64,000 bases of DNA from Lachnospiraceae bacterium (GCA_024403455.1 JAKSRR010000004.1:53298-117297), one strand, 5' to 3'. Shown: positions 34,656 to 43,252, counted from the first letter of the stretch. The notes: generated by a model not told the origin, from the letters alone. Made by a program: numbers and translations.

Positions 34656-36141
34656 ACGACCTGCCTTCTTCCTCCTCTATGCAGTAGCAGCCTGCTTCCT
34701 TTTTGCCCCAGACTACATCCTCATCAATCACCACTTCTGAAAGTTTCCCTTTCATGGATGGCGCCTTATATAGCACAGGCTTCATGATTTCCTGCACTTT
34801 TGCAAAGAGGGCACGAGCACCTGTTTTTTCTTTAATGGTCTCTTTTGCAATGGCCTTTAACGCGCCTTCTGTAAAGGTGAGGGATGCGCCACTCCCTAGT
34901 TCCAACTCTACCCCATAACGTTCCACCAGATTGTCTTCTGGCTCGGTTAGGATGCGTAAAAGATCTTCTTCTGTCATGGCATTTAATACTGCAATACTGC
35001 CAATACGTCCGGCAAGTTCGCGCTTCATACCATATGCCATTAGCACTTCATGGGTAATATGCTCCTTAATCACGGAAGCATCCATCTCCTTTTTAGGTAC
35101 CCCAAGAAAGCCAATATTACCAGCGACTTTTCCCTGCTTCATCTGGTCTGCACGAATATAATCTTCAATATCCTGAAATGCTCCCGCTAGTACGAACAGC
35201 ATTCGCGAAGTATTTAATGTCAGGGTATTGTGTCCATCCTTAATTTCCACATCGCCGCCTTCTAACATTGTTAAGAGCTGAGACTGCACATCATCATGCA
35301 TATCCACGCCTCGCTCAGAAATGGCAGGCAACAGCACCTTATCAAACTCGTCCATGAAAATGATACCTTTTTCAGCCAGATCCTTCTTTCCTTCGGCGGC
35401 ATCAAATAATTCAAGCAAAATATCACTCTTATGGCGCCCTCTGAACTGTTCAGCGCCCAAATTAGATACATCCGTAAATACCATAGGAAGTCCCGTAAGT
35501 TCCTTAATCCGGCGCATAATCTCTGTTTTTCCACAGCCGGAAGGGCCAATTAACAGAACAACATCTCCAGCAAAAGGCACTTCGGGATGATGAATCCGCT
35601 TCATATGCCCATAGACTGCTGTACTGATTGCTTTCTTTGCATCGTCCTGTCCAATAATAAAACGGTCAAGATATTCCTTAATAGCCGTAGGTTTTTGTAA
35701 CTCCTGGCTTGCTGCCGCCTTCCTGCGTCTTAATCTGGTATTTCGAATACGATGAATACGACCAATTGCCTTTTGTGCATTCTCGTTTTCAGAGGTATCC
35801 AATGCTTCAGAAAGAATATCCGCTTCTAGAAAGCCAAGCACAAAAAGAGCACGGGTGCCAAAGACATCCGGCTGCTGCGTTACATCCTCTTCCAACTTAT
35901 CTAACAGATGCAGGATGGTTCTTTCTTCCGGCAAAATCATTGGATCTTCCAATACTCTCTCATAGAGAAATACCAGATACTGAATCGCATCCACGTCATC
36001 TTCGTACAGATTCTGGCATACAGCCATAATCCGTTTCATCACATAGGGAAAGACTGGGGACTCTATGCCCGCCTCACTAAACTTTTCTGCTAGAAGCTCA
36101 TCCTTTTCCTGAAGAGCATCCTTCTCAAATATATGGAGCAA
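34639..36141 (-). CDS. ClpX-like AAA+ ATPase, no zinc finger, IGF present (paralogue 2)
   Basis: A 500-aa protein with a helical N-terminus (about 1-160) in place of the ClpX zinc finger. The AAA+ module is DRFIIGQDDAKKAISTAVYGHMKR, Walker A LIGPSGCGKTE, Walker B GIIFMDEFDK, arginine-finger region ELAGRIGSIAVL and sensor-2 TGARALF. Pore loop 1 is EQFRGRH instead of AGYVGED. A candidate ClpP-docking loop is kept (VAGNIGFLG). The start is TTG with AGGAG seven nt upstream. Walker A shares the unusual Cys (GPSGCGKTE) with paralogue 1, suggesting the two are sisters. It is probably a substrate-specialised unfoldase, with ClpP partnership possible but unproven. Confidence 0.9.
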   Translation of the reverse strand: MLHIFEKDALQEKDELLAEKFSEAGIESPVFPYVMKRIMAVCQNLYEDDVDAIQYLVFLYERVLEDPMILPEERTILHLLDKLEEDVTQQPDVFGTRALFVLGFLEADILSEALDTSENENAQKAIGRIHRIRNTRLRRRKAAASQELQKPTAIKEYLDRFIIGQDDAKKAISTAVYGHMKRIHHPEVPFAGDVVLLIGPSGCGKTEIMRRIKELTGLPMVFTDVSNLGAEQFRGRHKSDILLELFDAAEGKKDLAEKGIIFMDEFDKVLLPAISERGVDMHDDVQSQLLTMLEGGDVEIKDGHNTLTLNTSRMLFVLAGAFQDIEDYIRADQMKQGKVAGNIGFLGVPKKEMDASVIKEHITHEVLMAYGMKRELAGRIGSIAVLNAMTEEDLLRILTEPEDNLVERYGVELELGSGASLTFTEGALKAIAKETIKEKTGARALFAKVQEIMKPVLYKAPSMKGKLSEVVIDEDVVWGKKEAGCYCIEEEEGRSYEGSF

Positions 36142-37297
36142 GCGCTTTCTCCTTACAAAAATCCTTCTTATTTATTTTATCACATTTCCACGGTTCTAAA
36201 AATGTTTTCAATGTGTCCTCTGGTTAACCGTAAAATTCTTTCGTTGACTGCTCTAGAATAGGCATTTTTCTAGCAGGATTCTACTTTCTGTCTCTTCTCT
36301 ATAATTATGTTATGTAAACCACATATGTAGCAATCTAGAAACAGGAGATAATTCAAGAAATTGCGTGTTTGTAAATCTATATTTGATTTTTCGCACTGTT
36401 TTTGGCGTCTTGTTGCGTCGCCACTTAAAAATCGGATTATTCATGAAAATGACTGTTTTAGTCATACACTCCTATTATTTAATTTATCGCATTTTCTACC
36501 ACTCTATACTTCCGATTACTCTGCTCTGTTATTCATCTCCAGCAGCACGAAAATTCGTCTTATACAATGTCATGATACTTCCTGATCATATTCAGAAAAA
36601 TCAAATTATTCCGTCTCGCTACCTTATCCTAAAAATACGATTTGGTTTACATAATATTAAAAAAACTGTAGTTATCCACAATTTATGTGAAACTATCCAC
36701 CTGCAATTTGGTTTACATAATATAATTTTCTTCATTTTTCAATTTGGTTTACATAATATTTTATTCCAATTTTAGTTTACATAATATCTAGAAAATACTC
36801 TGGAAATAATTATTGACTATGGAGATATTGATATTTTCGTTTTTGATCTATTGGGGGCCAGTTTTACCCCCTGCATGTTTATCCGTCATTTCTGTCAATT
36901 TATTAGTTCAATTTTCTTTCAATTCTTATGCTGCGATTATCCCACTCATTTTTCCATTTTTTTCGTGTAATTTAAGCATTGACAATAATTTTGTCACACC
37001 ATTCGTCATTATTTTTTCGTTTTCTTATCATTTCGACATACTTTCTATAAACAAAACGCATTTTTGCGAAATGATGGAAATCCTTCACGAAACAGTCCGT
37101 TATATATTCGTATTAAATTTGAATTGTTATTGTTAACATAATATTTTTCATTATTTTAACCACGCCTATATGTTGTATAAATTGTCTATATTTTTCATCA
37201 ATTTATTTTGGTTTACATAATGTCATATTTTGTAATACTTTATTTTTAGTGTGGATACTGTGGAAAACTCTCAAAAAAAAGGGAGAAAGAGGGAAAT
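36142..37297. other. AT-rich non-coding region with repeats and DnaA-box-like sites
   Basis: No convincing gene lies in these 1,156 nt on either strand. Base composition is much richer in A and T than neighbouring genes. Contents: the promoter region of the AAA+ pair on the minus strand; a TATAAT on the plus strand at 36300-36305; one inverted and five direct GGTTTACATAAT-type repeats; a perfect TTATCCACA at 36672-36680 with related sites nearby and at 37250-37268; a GGGGG/CCCCC hairpin at 36852-36872. Open frames such as 36365-36775 are largely translations of the repeats. Confidence 0.75.
36307..37223. repeat. Dispersed TTTGGTTTACATAATAT repeats (six copies)
   Basis: Direct copies lie at 36641-36657, 36707-36723, 36743-36759, 36771-36787 (one mismatch) and 37207-37223. 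One inverted copy is at 36307-36323 (ATGTTATGTAAACCACA). Spacing is irregular (66, 36, 28, 436 nt), unlike CRISPR or plasmid iterons. The outermost copies are inverted relative to each other, as the ends of a small mobile element would be. Related TTTACATAA sequences occur at 49085 (malQ promoter) and 43190. Confidence 0.85.
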
Positions 37298-37477
37298 ATG
37301 AAATTTATTACAGAAAAAAGCAGCAAAAAAAGAGAGGAAAGAAATAAAAGCAATGAAAAATCTTATAAAAAAAGTAGGAAGATCAATGTTGCACAGAAAT
37401 ATGATTATTTTGATGAGTCTTTATTCTCACAGAAATTATCTCCAGATGAAAGTTTTCAAAAGGATTCTGGCATATAA
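37298..37477 (+). CDS. Small lysine-rich ORF, 59 aa
   Basis: ATG at 37298 follows an AGAGGG site five nt upstream and opens 59 codons (MKFITEKSSKKREERNKSNEKSYKKSRKINV...), ending KDSGI-stop at 37475-37477. The N-terminal half is strongly basic (Lys/Arg/Ser). The C-terminal half is acidic and aromatic (YDYFDESLFSQKLSPDE). A hairpin with a T tail follows at once. The product is unlike any family I know and could be a small nucleic-acid- or protein-binding peptide. It is opposite in direction to its neighbours and lies just after the repeat region. Coding status is uncertain. Confidence 0.5.
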   Translation: MKFITEKSSKKREERNKSNEKSYKKSRKINVAQKYDYFDESLFSQKLSPDESFQKDSGI

Positions 37478-37516
37478 AAAAGGCACTCAGAAACTTCTGA
37501 ATGCCTCTCGTTTTAT
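37475..37516. terminator. Bidirectional terminator between clpX and the small ORF
   Basis: AGGCA(C)TCAGAA and TTCTGA(A)TGCCT form a 10-11-bp stem (37481-37506). On the minus strand it ends in TTTTTTAT and can stop clpX transcription about 110 nt after its stop codon. On the plus strand it is followed by CTCGTTTTATT and can stop the 59-aa ORF. Confidence 0.85.
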
Positions 37517-37614
37517 TACTTTCTCATGTTTTGCGGGTCATGAAGTCATTTGCAGGTTCTTATGAACAAGTTCATCAAGCCTTCAGGGCTTTAGCCCCTA
37601 ACATCACCAAATCT

Positions 37615-39162
37615 TTATCCTCTCATCTCAATAACCGGCCCACCTGAGCCTTCAATGTAGGCTTTTGTAATCGTCACGGTGCCGATATTCTTATCTTTGG
37701 GGATTTCATACATAATATCCAGCATAAATTTGTCTATGATTGCTCTCAAAGCTCTTGCTCCCGTCTCCTCTTGGCTGGCTTTTTCTGCAATCGCTTCTAA
37801 ACAATCCTCCGAAAATACCAATCTTACTTCATCTAACTCGAGAAGCTTCTGATATTGCTTCAGAATTGCATTTTTAGGCTCCGAAAGGATCTGTACATAC
37901 ATATCCTTTGTAAGAGACTCTAGCGTAATCACCATAGGAAGTCGGCCAATAAACTCTGGAATCATACCAAATTTGCGAATATCCTCCGTTTTGACCTGTG
38001 CCAAAACATTCTCTTTATCAAATTTATCTTTGAGTTCTGCCGCGAAGCCAATGGTATTTTGTTTATTAAGTCTCTTTTTAATTATTTCATCAAGTCCAGC
38101 AAATGCACCGGCGCAGATAAACAAAATATTGCTTGTATTCACGATTGTTGTGGGCACCATAGCATTTTTAGATGAGGAACCAATAGGCACTTCTATGTCC
38201 GCTCCTTCTAGTAGTTTTAACATTCCCTGCTGAACCGATTCACCACTGACATCGCGAGTATTGCTATTTGCCTTCTTGGCTAACTTGTCTATCTCATCAA
38301 TGAAGATAATACCCTGCTCTGCTTTATTAACATCATTATCTGCTGCTGCCAGAAGTTTTGATACAACACTTTCGATATCATCACCAATATAACCAGCTTC
38401 CGTCAGGCTGGTGGCATCTGTAATCGCCAAGGGCACATTCAAAATCTTTGCCAATGTACGCACCAGATAGGTCTTTCCGGAACCCGTAGGTCCTATCATC
38501 AGCATATTAGACTTTTCGATTTCGATATCTTCCTGCGTACCAGTAGCCACACGCTTATAATGATTATATACCGCAACAGAAATCGCCTTTTTAGCCATGT
38601 CCTGTCCAATGACATATTCATCCAACTTGGCTCTGATTTCATGGGGTGCCGGAATATCTTTCAGCTCAATCAGGGGCTTATACTCCCCTTTCTTCTTTTT
38701 CTTAACCTTACGGCTGCCGGAAAAACCGCCACCTAATAAATCATTCATGTTTAGGAAGCTAAAGCGAGGCATGCCACCCATGACATTTTTCACATTGTCA
38801 TCTTTAGACTTGTCATCATCCTTCTTATCTTCTTTTGTGGGCTGATCTTCTGAATCTGTGTCGCCGCTCTCTACAACGCTATCTGCGTCCTTTTTTTCTT
38901 CCGTCTGGCTTGCCTCTGGCTTAGGCTGTCCTGGCATAGCAAACCCAAAAGGCATTCCAAAACCTCCCATAGGAGGCATCTCACCATTCATATAGGGGCC
39001 TAAATCCATGGCATTCACCATGTCCATTGTCTTCTGCATACAGTCATTGCAAATCCAAGTATTCCCTGGCATCTTTAACATTTTACCAGCAACAGATTCT
39101 GATCTTCTGCATACAGAACAGATACTTTCATATCCATTGTCATTCTGATTGTAATCTTCCAT
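37615..39162 (-). CDS. clpX: ATP-dependent Clp protease ATP-binding subunit ClpX with extended acidic linker
   Basis: A 515-aa AAA+ unfoldase, about 90 residues longer than usual ClpX. The N-terminal zinc finger uses C15, C18, C38, C41 (ICSVC...WICNDC). It is followed by a Gly/Met/Pro-rich then acidic Asp/Lys/Glu-rich insertion (about 60-150). The ATPase core is canonical: DEYVIGQDMAKKAISVAVYNHYKR, Walker A IGPTGSGKTYL, pore loop 1 EAGYIGDDIE, Walker B GIIFIDEIDK, TRDVSGESVQQGMLKLLEG, the ClpP-docking TIGF, EFIGRLP and TGARALR. No clpP or tig is adjacent, so this may be a second, non-housekeeping ClpX. Two divergent paralogues lie 1.5 kb downstream in the same direction. Confidence 0.93.
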   Translation of the reverse strand: MEDYNQNDNGYESICSVCRRSESVAGKMLKMPGNTWICNDCMQKTMDMVNAMDLGPYMNGEMPPMGGFGMPFGFAMPGQPKPEASQTEEKKDADSVVESGDTDSEDQPTKEDKKDDDKSKDDNVKNVMGGMPRFSFLNMNDLLGGGFSGSRKVKKKKKGEYKPLIELKDIPAPHEIRAKLDEYVIGQDMAKKAISVAVYNHYKRVATGTQEDIEIEKSNMLMIGPTGSGKTYLVRTLAKILNVPLAITDATSLTEAGYIGDDIESVVSKLLAAADNDVNKAEQGIIFIDEIDKLAKKANSNTRDVSGESVQQGMLKLLEGADIEVPIGSSSKNAMVPTTIVNTSNILFICAGAFAGLDEIIKKRLNKQNTIGFAAELKDKFDKENVLAQVKTEDIRKFGMIPEFIGRLPMVITLESLTKDMYVQILSEPKNAILKQYQKLLELDEVRLVFSEDCLEAIAEKASQEETGARALRAIIDKFMLDIMYEIPKDKNIGTVTITKAYIEGSGGPVIEMRG

Positions 39163-39243
39163 ACATTTCTTTGGCGTTTTATAGTCATCGTAATTCCTTT
39201 ATATACGCCATTCTCCATTCATTATTTATTTTGCATTTTATAT

Positions 39244-40269
39244 CTATTTGCATTTTAATTTTTCTTTCTCTGCCCACTCATCTTCCTTTTGGCTTCTTCC
39301 ATAACCATATGCTGGATTAATGTGAACCTCACTTCCAACGCCCTTTTTAAAAAAGATTGGATTCGATGTACACTTTGCAATCAACCACTTGGGAAGTTTT
39401 TTGTAATGCTTGCCCAGGAAAAATCCAATGTACTTATAAGCACACGTTACATAGAATCCTGGGATCTGCTTTTTCTTTCCTACTTTCTTAAGGTGTTCTA
39501 CAGTAGCTTTTACTAGTCTTTTTCCCTCTTTTGTTGCCGGGACTTTCGCAAAAACATCCGGATGCATTGCTTGTGAGACACCATTATCAAAATTTCGACG
39601 TAGCTGCGTAAGATTATTATACTTATGGTAATGTCTTACCTTTGCATCAGCAGCATAGGCAACTTGGTATCCTGCATCCATCGCTTTTGCAGCAAATAGC
39701 ATATCTTCGTTAAATATCGCGCGTTTCACAAATCCATCCAACAAATTATAGACCTGTCGATTATACATAGCGCAAACATCAGAGCAGAAATATGTTTTAA
39801 TCCCAAGCTCTGGCAAATCCTTTAGCGACTTCACCCTAGACTCTAATGGGTAATTAAACTTCCTAGAGAATCTTTCTATCTCACCACACTTTTTAGGAAC
39901 ACACTGCCTTGCATAACTCACTGCCACCATAGGCTCTGCATGGTGTTTGAGAAGATTTTCAATCAGTGTCTCATTAAGTGGAACTGCATCGTCTGTCATA
40001 CAGACAAAATAGTCTGCTGTTGATAATTCCACGCCCATACGCCTTGTAGCGCCGTGGTCAAACTCATATTTTGAAATATGACGCACTACAATATTCTTGT
40101 ACTGCTCCAGAAAACCTGTGCTATAAAAGAAATGATCAAAGTACTTCTGTTCTGTATTGATCAAAATAATCTTTTGTACAGGGTGGGTCTGCTGCTCTAA
40201 AAGCGTTATGATTTTTTTTAGTTTTTCATTCGGCTTATAGGTCGGAATGATTACATCAACAGTCTGCAT
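39244..40269 (-). CDS. Family 2 glycosyltransferase, rhamnosyltransferase-like
   Basis: A GT-A fold enzyme of about 341 aa. The N-terminus VDVIIPTYKPNEKLKKIITLLEQQ is the nucleotide-sugar-binding strand. FVCMTDDAVPLNETLIENLL carries the acidic metal-binding motif, and AIFNEDMLFAAKAMDAGYQVAYAADAKVRHYHKYN is the GT2 acceptor-side block typical of rhamnosyltransferases. The start is set at MQTVDVII, since GAGG lies just before it; the open frame extends 14 codons upstream. It belongs with the LCP and sugar-transferase genes in a surface polysaccharide cluster, but an LCP terminator and its own promoter separate it from them. Confidence 0.9.
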   Translation of the reverse strand: MQTVDVIIPTYKPNEKLKKIITLLEQQTHPVQKIILINTEQKYFDHFFYSTGFLEQYKNIVVRHISKYEFDHGATRRMGVELSTADYFVCMTDDAVPLNETLIENLLKHHAEPMVAVSYARQCVPKKCGEIERFSRKFNYPLESRVKSLKDLPELGIKTYFCSDVCAMYNRQVYNLLDGFVKRAIFNEDMLFAAKAMDAGYQVAYAADAKVRHYHKYNNLTQLRRNFDNGVSQAMHPDVFAKVPATKEGKRLVKATVEHLKKVGKKKQIPGFYVTCAYKYIGFFLGKHYKKLPKWLIAKCTSNPIFFKKGVGSEVHINPAYGYGRSQKEDEWAEKEKLKCK

Positions 40270-40323
40270 TCTATCCTCATTTAGGGACAATCTCCCTACG
40301 TGTTTTTTCACAAAGCAATGCTT

Positions 40324-40332
40324 ATTATACCA
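40324..40332 (-). promoter_or_regulatory. Extended -10 promoter of the GT2 gene
   Basis: On the minus strand TGGTATAAT (TATAAT at 40324-40329 preceded by TG) lies about 55 nt before the chosen start. No good -35 is seen at 17 nt, as is common for extended -10 promoters. Confidence 0.6.
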
Positions 40333-40430
40333 TACCAGGGACCGATTTCCTACCTGGCACCAGTGACCGTTTCCAAACTAACCAATTACATTTTACCTTT
40401 ATTTTGTGTCCAATTCGTAGTCTTCTCACG

Positions 40431-40460
40431 AAAAAAGGGTCAGTACAATACTGACCCCTT
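40431..40460 (-). terminator. Rho-independent terminator after the LCP gene
   Basis: GGGTCAGTA and TACTGACCC form a perfect 9-bp stem with a 3-nt loop, followed by TTTTTTC on the minus strand, 22 nt after the LCP stop codon. Confidence 0.93.
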
Positions 40461-40481
40461 CTAATAACATATCATTTTTCC

Positions 40482-41669
40482 TTACCGACCAAGATAAGGC
40501 GCTGTATCCGCCTGAATCTGATTACTGCATTCAATAACAGTCTGTGATGGCTGATAATCCTCCGTTCCATACAGGAAACGATGAAGTTCCTTAACATTAT
40601 CTACTAGATTCAAGGGAACTACACAGCTTCCCTTAGCTCCAATCATACCACCTGTACGATACTCATCAAACGGGAAGTGGTAAGACTCTTCCAAGATGTT
40701 ATAGGATGAAACATTCTTTGCAAGTTCCAAAATCTCGTCTAATCCCAAGGATGTTGAGATATTGCTCATAGAATCCGTTACAATGCTAGTTACACTAGCA
40801 GGATTCATTCCCTTTGCCTTATTGATGATCTGCGTGATTACCGTACGCTGTCTCTGGGTACGCATAAAATCATTACCCACATAACGAATACGACAGTATG
40901 CCGTTGCCTGGAGACCATTTAATGTCTGCACGCCCTCACGTTCCACGGGAATATAATCCGTACCAGCATTTGCAAAGAAATGCTCACCATCTTCCGTAGT
41001 ACCTACCATCGAGATCTGATAGTTATTTAAATGTTCAATCTCGCTAGAAAGGACATTGATATCGATACCACCAACAGCATCAACTAAGGAAGTCACCCCG
41101 GTAAAGCCAATCGTAACATAGTCGGTAATATTTAAATCCAAGTTCGTATTTAACATGTTGATGGCCTGTACCGGTCCACCCACGGCATAAGCCGCATTAC
41201 ACTTATTATAAGAGCCATTAGTTAGGTTCAAATAGCAGTCTCTAAGTACAGAGACCATCCTAACTTCTCCTGTGTCCAAATTAATGGCTGCAATAATAAT
41301 GGTGTCTGTACGAGTGTTGCTGGATAATTGTTTTTCACGGGAATCCACACCAAAAAGTGCAATCGTTCTATATCCCTTACCTACAATCGTATTTCCGTTC
41401 TCATCAACCGTTGTCTTTTGCTGTTCAAAGTAGTCATTTACACCAGAATTCACAGCAAGATTTTCTTTTTCAATGTCGATATGCTCCATACCACTGCCAT
41501 CGCCATCACCAGTCTTCAGGCCTTTCATGACCATCCACACAACAAAACCTACAGCGAGCAGTAGCAGTACTTCAACAACAATCAGTACAATAGCACGAGT
41601 CTTTTTTGCCTTACTCCTCTTTTTGCTGCTTCCCTTCTTCTTACTGCTGCCCTTTTTACTTGTTGCCAT
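40482..41669 (-). CDS. LytR-CpsA-Psr (LCP) family cell-wall polymer ligase
   Basis: A 395-aa membrane protein with a long Lys/Ser-rich cytoplasmic N-terminus and one helix (IVLIVVEVLLLLAVGFVVWMV, about 28-50). The LCP domain follows: FGVDSR (near residue 105), RTDTIIIAAINLDTGEVRMVSVLRDCYL, GGPVQAINMLNTNLDLNITDYVTIGF, VDAVGGIDI and the Arg-rich RIRYVGNDFMRTQRQRTV that contacts the lipid pyrophosphate. Such enzymes attach teichoic acid or capsule polymers from undecaprenyl carriers to peptidoglycan. It lies next to the initiating sugar transferase, consistent with attachment of that cluster's polysaccharide. Confidence 0.95.
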   Translation of the reverse strand: MATSKKGSSKKKGSSKKRSKAKKTRAIVLIVVEVLLLLAVGFVVWMVMKGLKTGDGDGSGMEHIDIEKENLAVNSGVNDYFEQQKTTVDENGNTIVGKGYRTIALFGVDSREKQLSSNTRTDTIIIAAINLDTGEVRMVSVLRDCYLNLTNGSYNKCNAAYAVGGPVQAINMLNTNLDLNITDYVTIGFTGVTSLVDAVGGIDINVLSSEIEHLNNYQISMVGTTEDGEHFFANAGTDYIPVEREGVQTLNGLQATAYCRIRYVGNDFMRTQRQRTVITQIINKAKGMNPASVTSIVTDSMSNISTSLGLDEILELAKNVSSYNILEESYHFPFDEYRTGGMIGAKGSCVVPLNLVDNVKELHRFLYGTEDYQPSQTVIECSNQIQADTAPYLGR

Positions 41670-41715
41670 TTTTTCCTCTTTCTAATAGATTTGCCAATCT
41701 GCGGCAAATCCCCGT

Positions 41716-43122
41716 TTAATAAGCATTTTTATTTATGAAACCTTTAAATACCGTCAAAAATGCAATCTTGATGTCAAATCCAACGGTCCAGTTTTCAATG
41801 TAATACAAGTCATGATCAATACGTTTACGAATAGAAGTATTCCCACGAAAGCCATTGATCTGTGCCCATCCAGTAATACCTGGACGCACCTGATGCTTAA
41901 TCATATAACCAGGAATCTCTTCCTTATATTTCTCAACGAACTGCGGTCTTTCTGGTCTAGGCCCCACTAGGGACATGTCTCCCTTTAAGACATTAAACAT
42001 CTGAGGAATCTCGTCTAAACTAGTAGAACGCAGGAACTTTCCAATCCCCGTCACTCTGGGATCGCCCTTCACGGTCCATCCAGCCTTCTCCTCATCTTCC
42101 GTCTGTTCACGCATTGTGCGGAACTTATACATCTTAAAAGTTTTATTGTGACGACCAACTCGTTCCTGACAGAAAATAACCTTACCGCCGTCGCAGCATT
42201 TAATCATTATAGCACTAATCAGCATAATCGGGCTAAAGAATATAATGCATAACAGCGACCCTATAATATCTGCCAACCGTTTCACAAACATATTCCAAGT
42301 ATTGGACAGGGGCACATAGCGAATATTTACTACGGCTAGTCCCGACAATTCCTCAATATAAGGCTTTGTAGGAATGACACTATTATAATCCGGAATAAAC
42401 TTCGTATGCACACCGGACTTCTCACAGATGGTTACTAGCTCTTCCAATCGCTCGTAGTCCTTTAGCGCCAAAGTAATAGCAATTTCATCTAGCTTATTTT
42501 CCGGTAAGATAATGTGAATATTATCAATCTTTCCTAGAACTTTAACCCCCTTATACACAGTACCAGCCGGAATATGATCATCTAAAATTCCGCGTACTAC
42601 ATAGCCCCACTGGGGATTCTCATCAATTCTTCTAATGTAAGTTTCTGCTGCTCTGGAGTACCCTACTAGCAGAACATACTTCACATTGTATCCTTTTCTT
42701 CTTATGCTCCGCAAAATCGCACGAATCATAAGTCTAGAAAGAATTTCCAGACCAATGGAGAACCCAAAGAACATACCAATCATAGTTCGGGAAATATCTG
42801 TAATCTTAAGTACATACAGCGCTGCCGCAAACAAAAGAAGTCCAAAACTACAGCCCCTTATGATATTAAAAATCTCCCGAATCGTTGTTGCCTGACGCTT
42901 GGCCATGTACATGCCACAGCGATAAAAAATCACAAGATAAATCGGCAAGATAATGCTTAAGAGCTGAAAATAGTCCTCTTTCGGCAAAACACCGACCATT
43001 GGCGTATTGTTATCCAGAATCTTAAACTTAATTACCCATGCAGCAAGATAAGCTGTCACAATCATGACAGCATCCATAAGCACATGAATTCTATTAAGTA
43101 CCCTCTGGTTATCCTTAATCAT
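41716..43122 (-). CDS. Polyprenyl-phosphate sugar phosphotransferase (exopolysaccharide initiation)
   Basis: A protein of about 468 aa of the WbaP/CpsE type. Four to five N-terminal helices are followed by a CoA-binding-like domain (YVLLVGYSRAAETYIRRI), a fifth helix (ADIIGSLLCIIFFSPIMLISAIMI) and the catalytic domain with KMYKFRTM, DEIPQMFNVLKGDMSLVGPRPERP and QVRPGITGWAQINGFRG. It transfers a sugar-1-phosphate to undecaprenyl phosphate, the first step of polysaccharide assembly. The start MIKDNQ is preferred because GGAG precedes it. Flanking GT2 and LCP genes complete the pathway, but no flippase or polymerase is seen. Confidence 0.93.
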   Translation of the reverse strand: MIKDNQRVLNRIHVLMDAVMIVTAYLAAWVIKFKILDNNTPMVGVLPKEDYFQLLSIILPIYLVIFYRCGMYMAKRQATTIREIFNIIRGCSFGLLLFAAALYVLKITDISRTMIGMFFGFSIGLEILSRLMIRAILRSIRRKGYNVKYVLLVGYSRAAETYIRRIDENPQWGYVVRGILDDHIPAGTVYKGVKVLGKIDNIHIILPENKLDEIAITLALKDYERLEELVTICEKSGVHTKFIPDYNSVIPTKPYIEELSGLAVVNIRYVPLSNTWNMFVKRLADIIGSLLCIIFFSPIMLISAIMIKCCDGGKVIFCQERVGRHNKTFKMYKFRTMREQTEDEEKAGWTVKGDPRVTGIGKFLRSTSLDEIPQMFNVLKGDMSLVGPRPERPQFVEKYKEEIPGYMIKHQVRPGITGWAQINGFRGNTSIRKRIDHDLYYIENWTVGFDIKIAFLTVFKGFINKNAY

Positions 43123-43252
43123 GCGAATCTCCAACAAACAAATGAGCTTCACTATACCGCGAAATCACAATGGCTAATGCAATGAGATTTACATAACACG
43201 CCATATTAATTTTACACAATTAACCCGTTTTTTTCAAATTATAGGGCATATT

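Noticed and set aside
36361-36585. 74-codon frame after a TATAAT and an AGGAG
   Set aside because: The AGGAG is about 14 nt from a non-ATG start, the product is unlike any protein family, and it overlaps another equally poor frame.
36365-36775. Plus-strand 136-codon open frame in the AT-rich region
   Set aside because: Its repeated FGLHNI peptides are only translations of the DNA repeats. It has no ribosome site and no protein-like composition.
36641-36787. CRISPR array
   Set aside because: Repeats are only 17 nt with spacers of 49, 19 and 11 nt and no cas genes.
36300-37300. Chromosomal origin of replication
   Set aside because: DnaA-like boxes and AT richness are present, but there is no dnaA, dnaN or rpmH nearby and gene orientation does not switch here.
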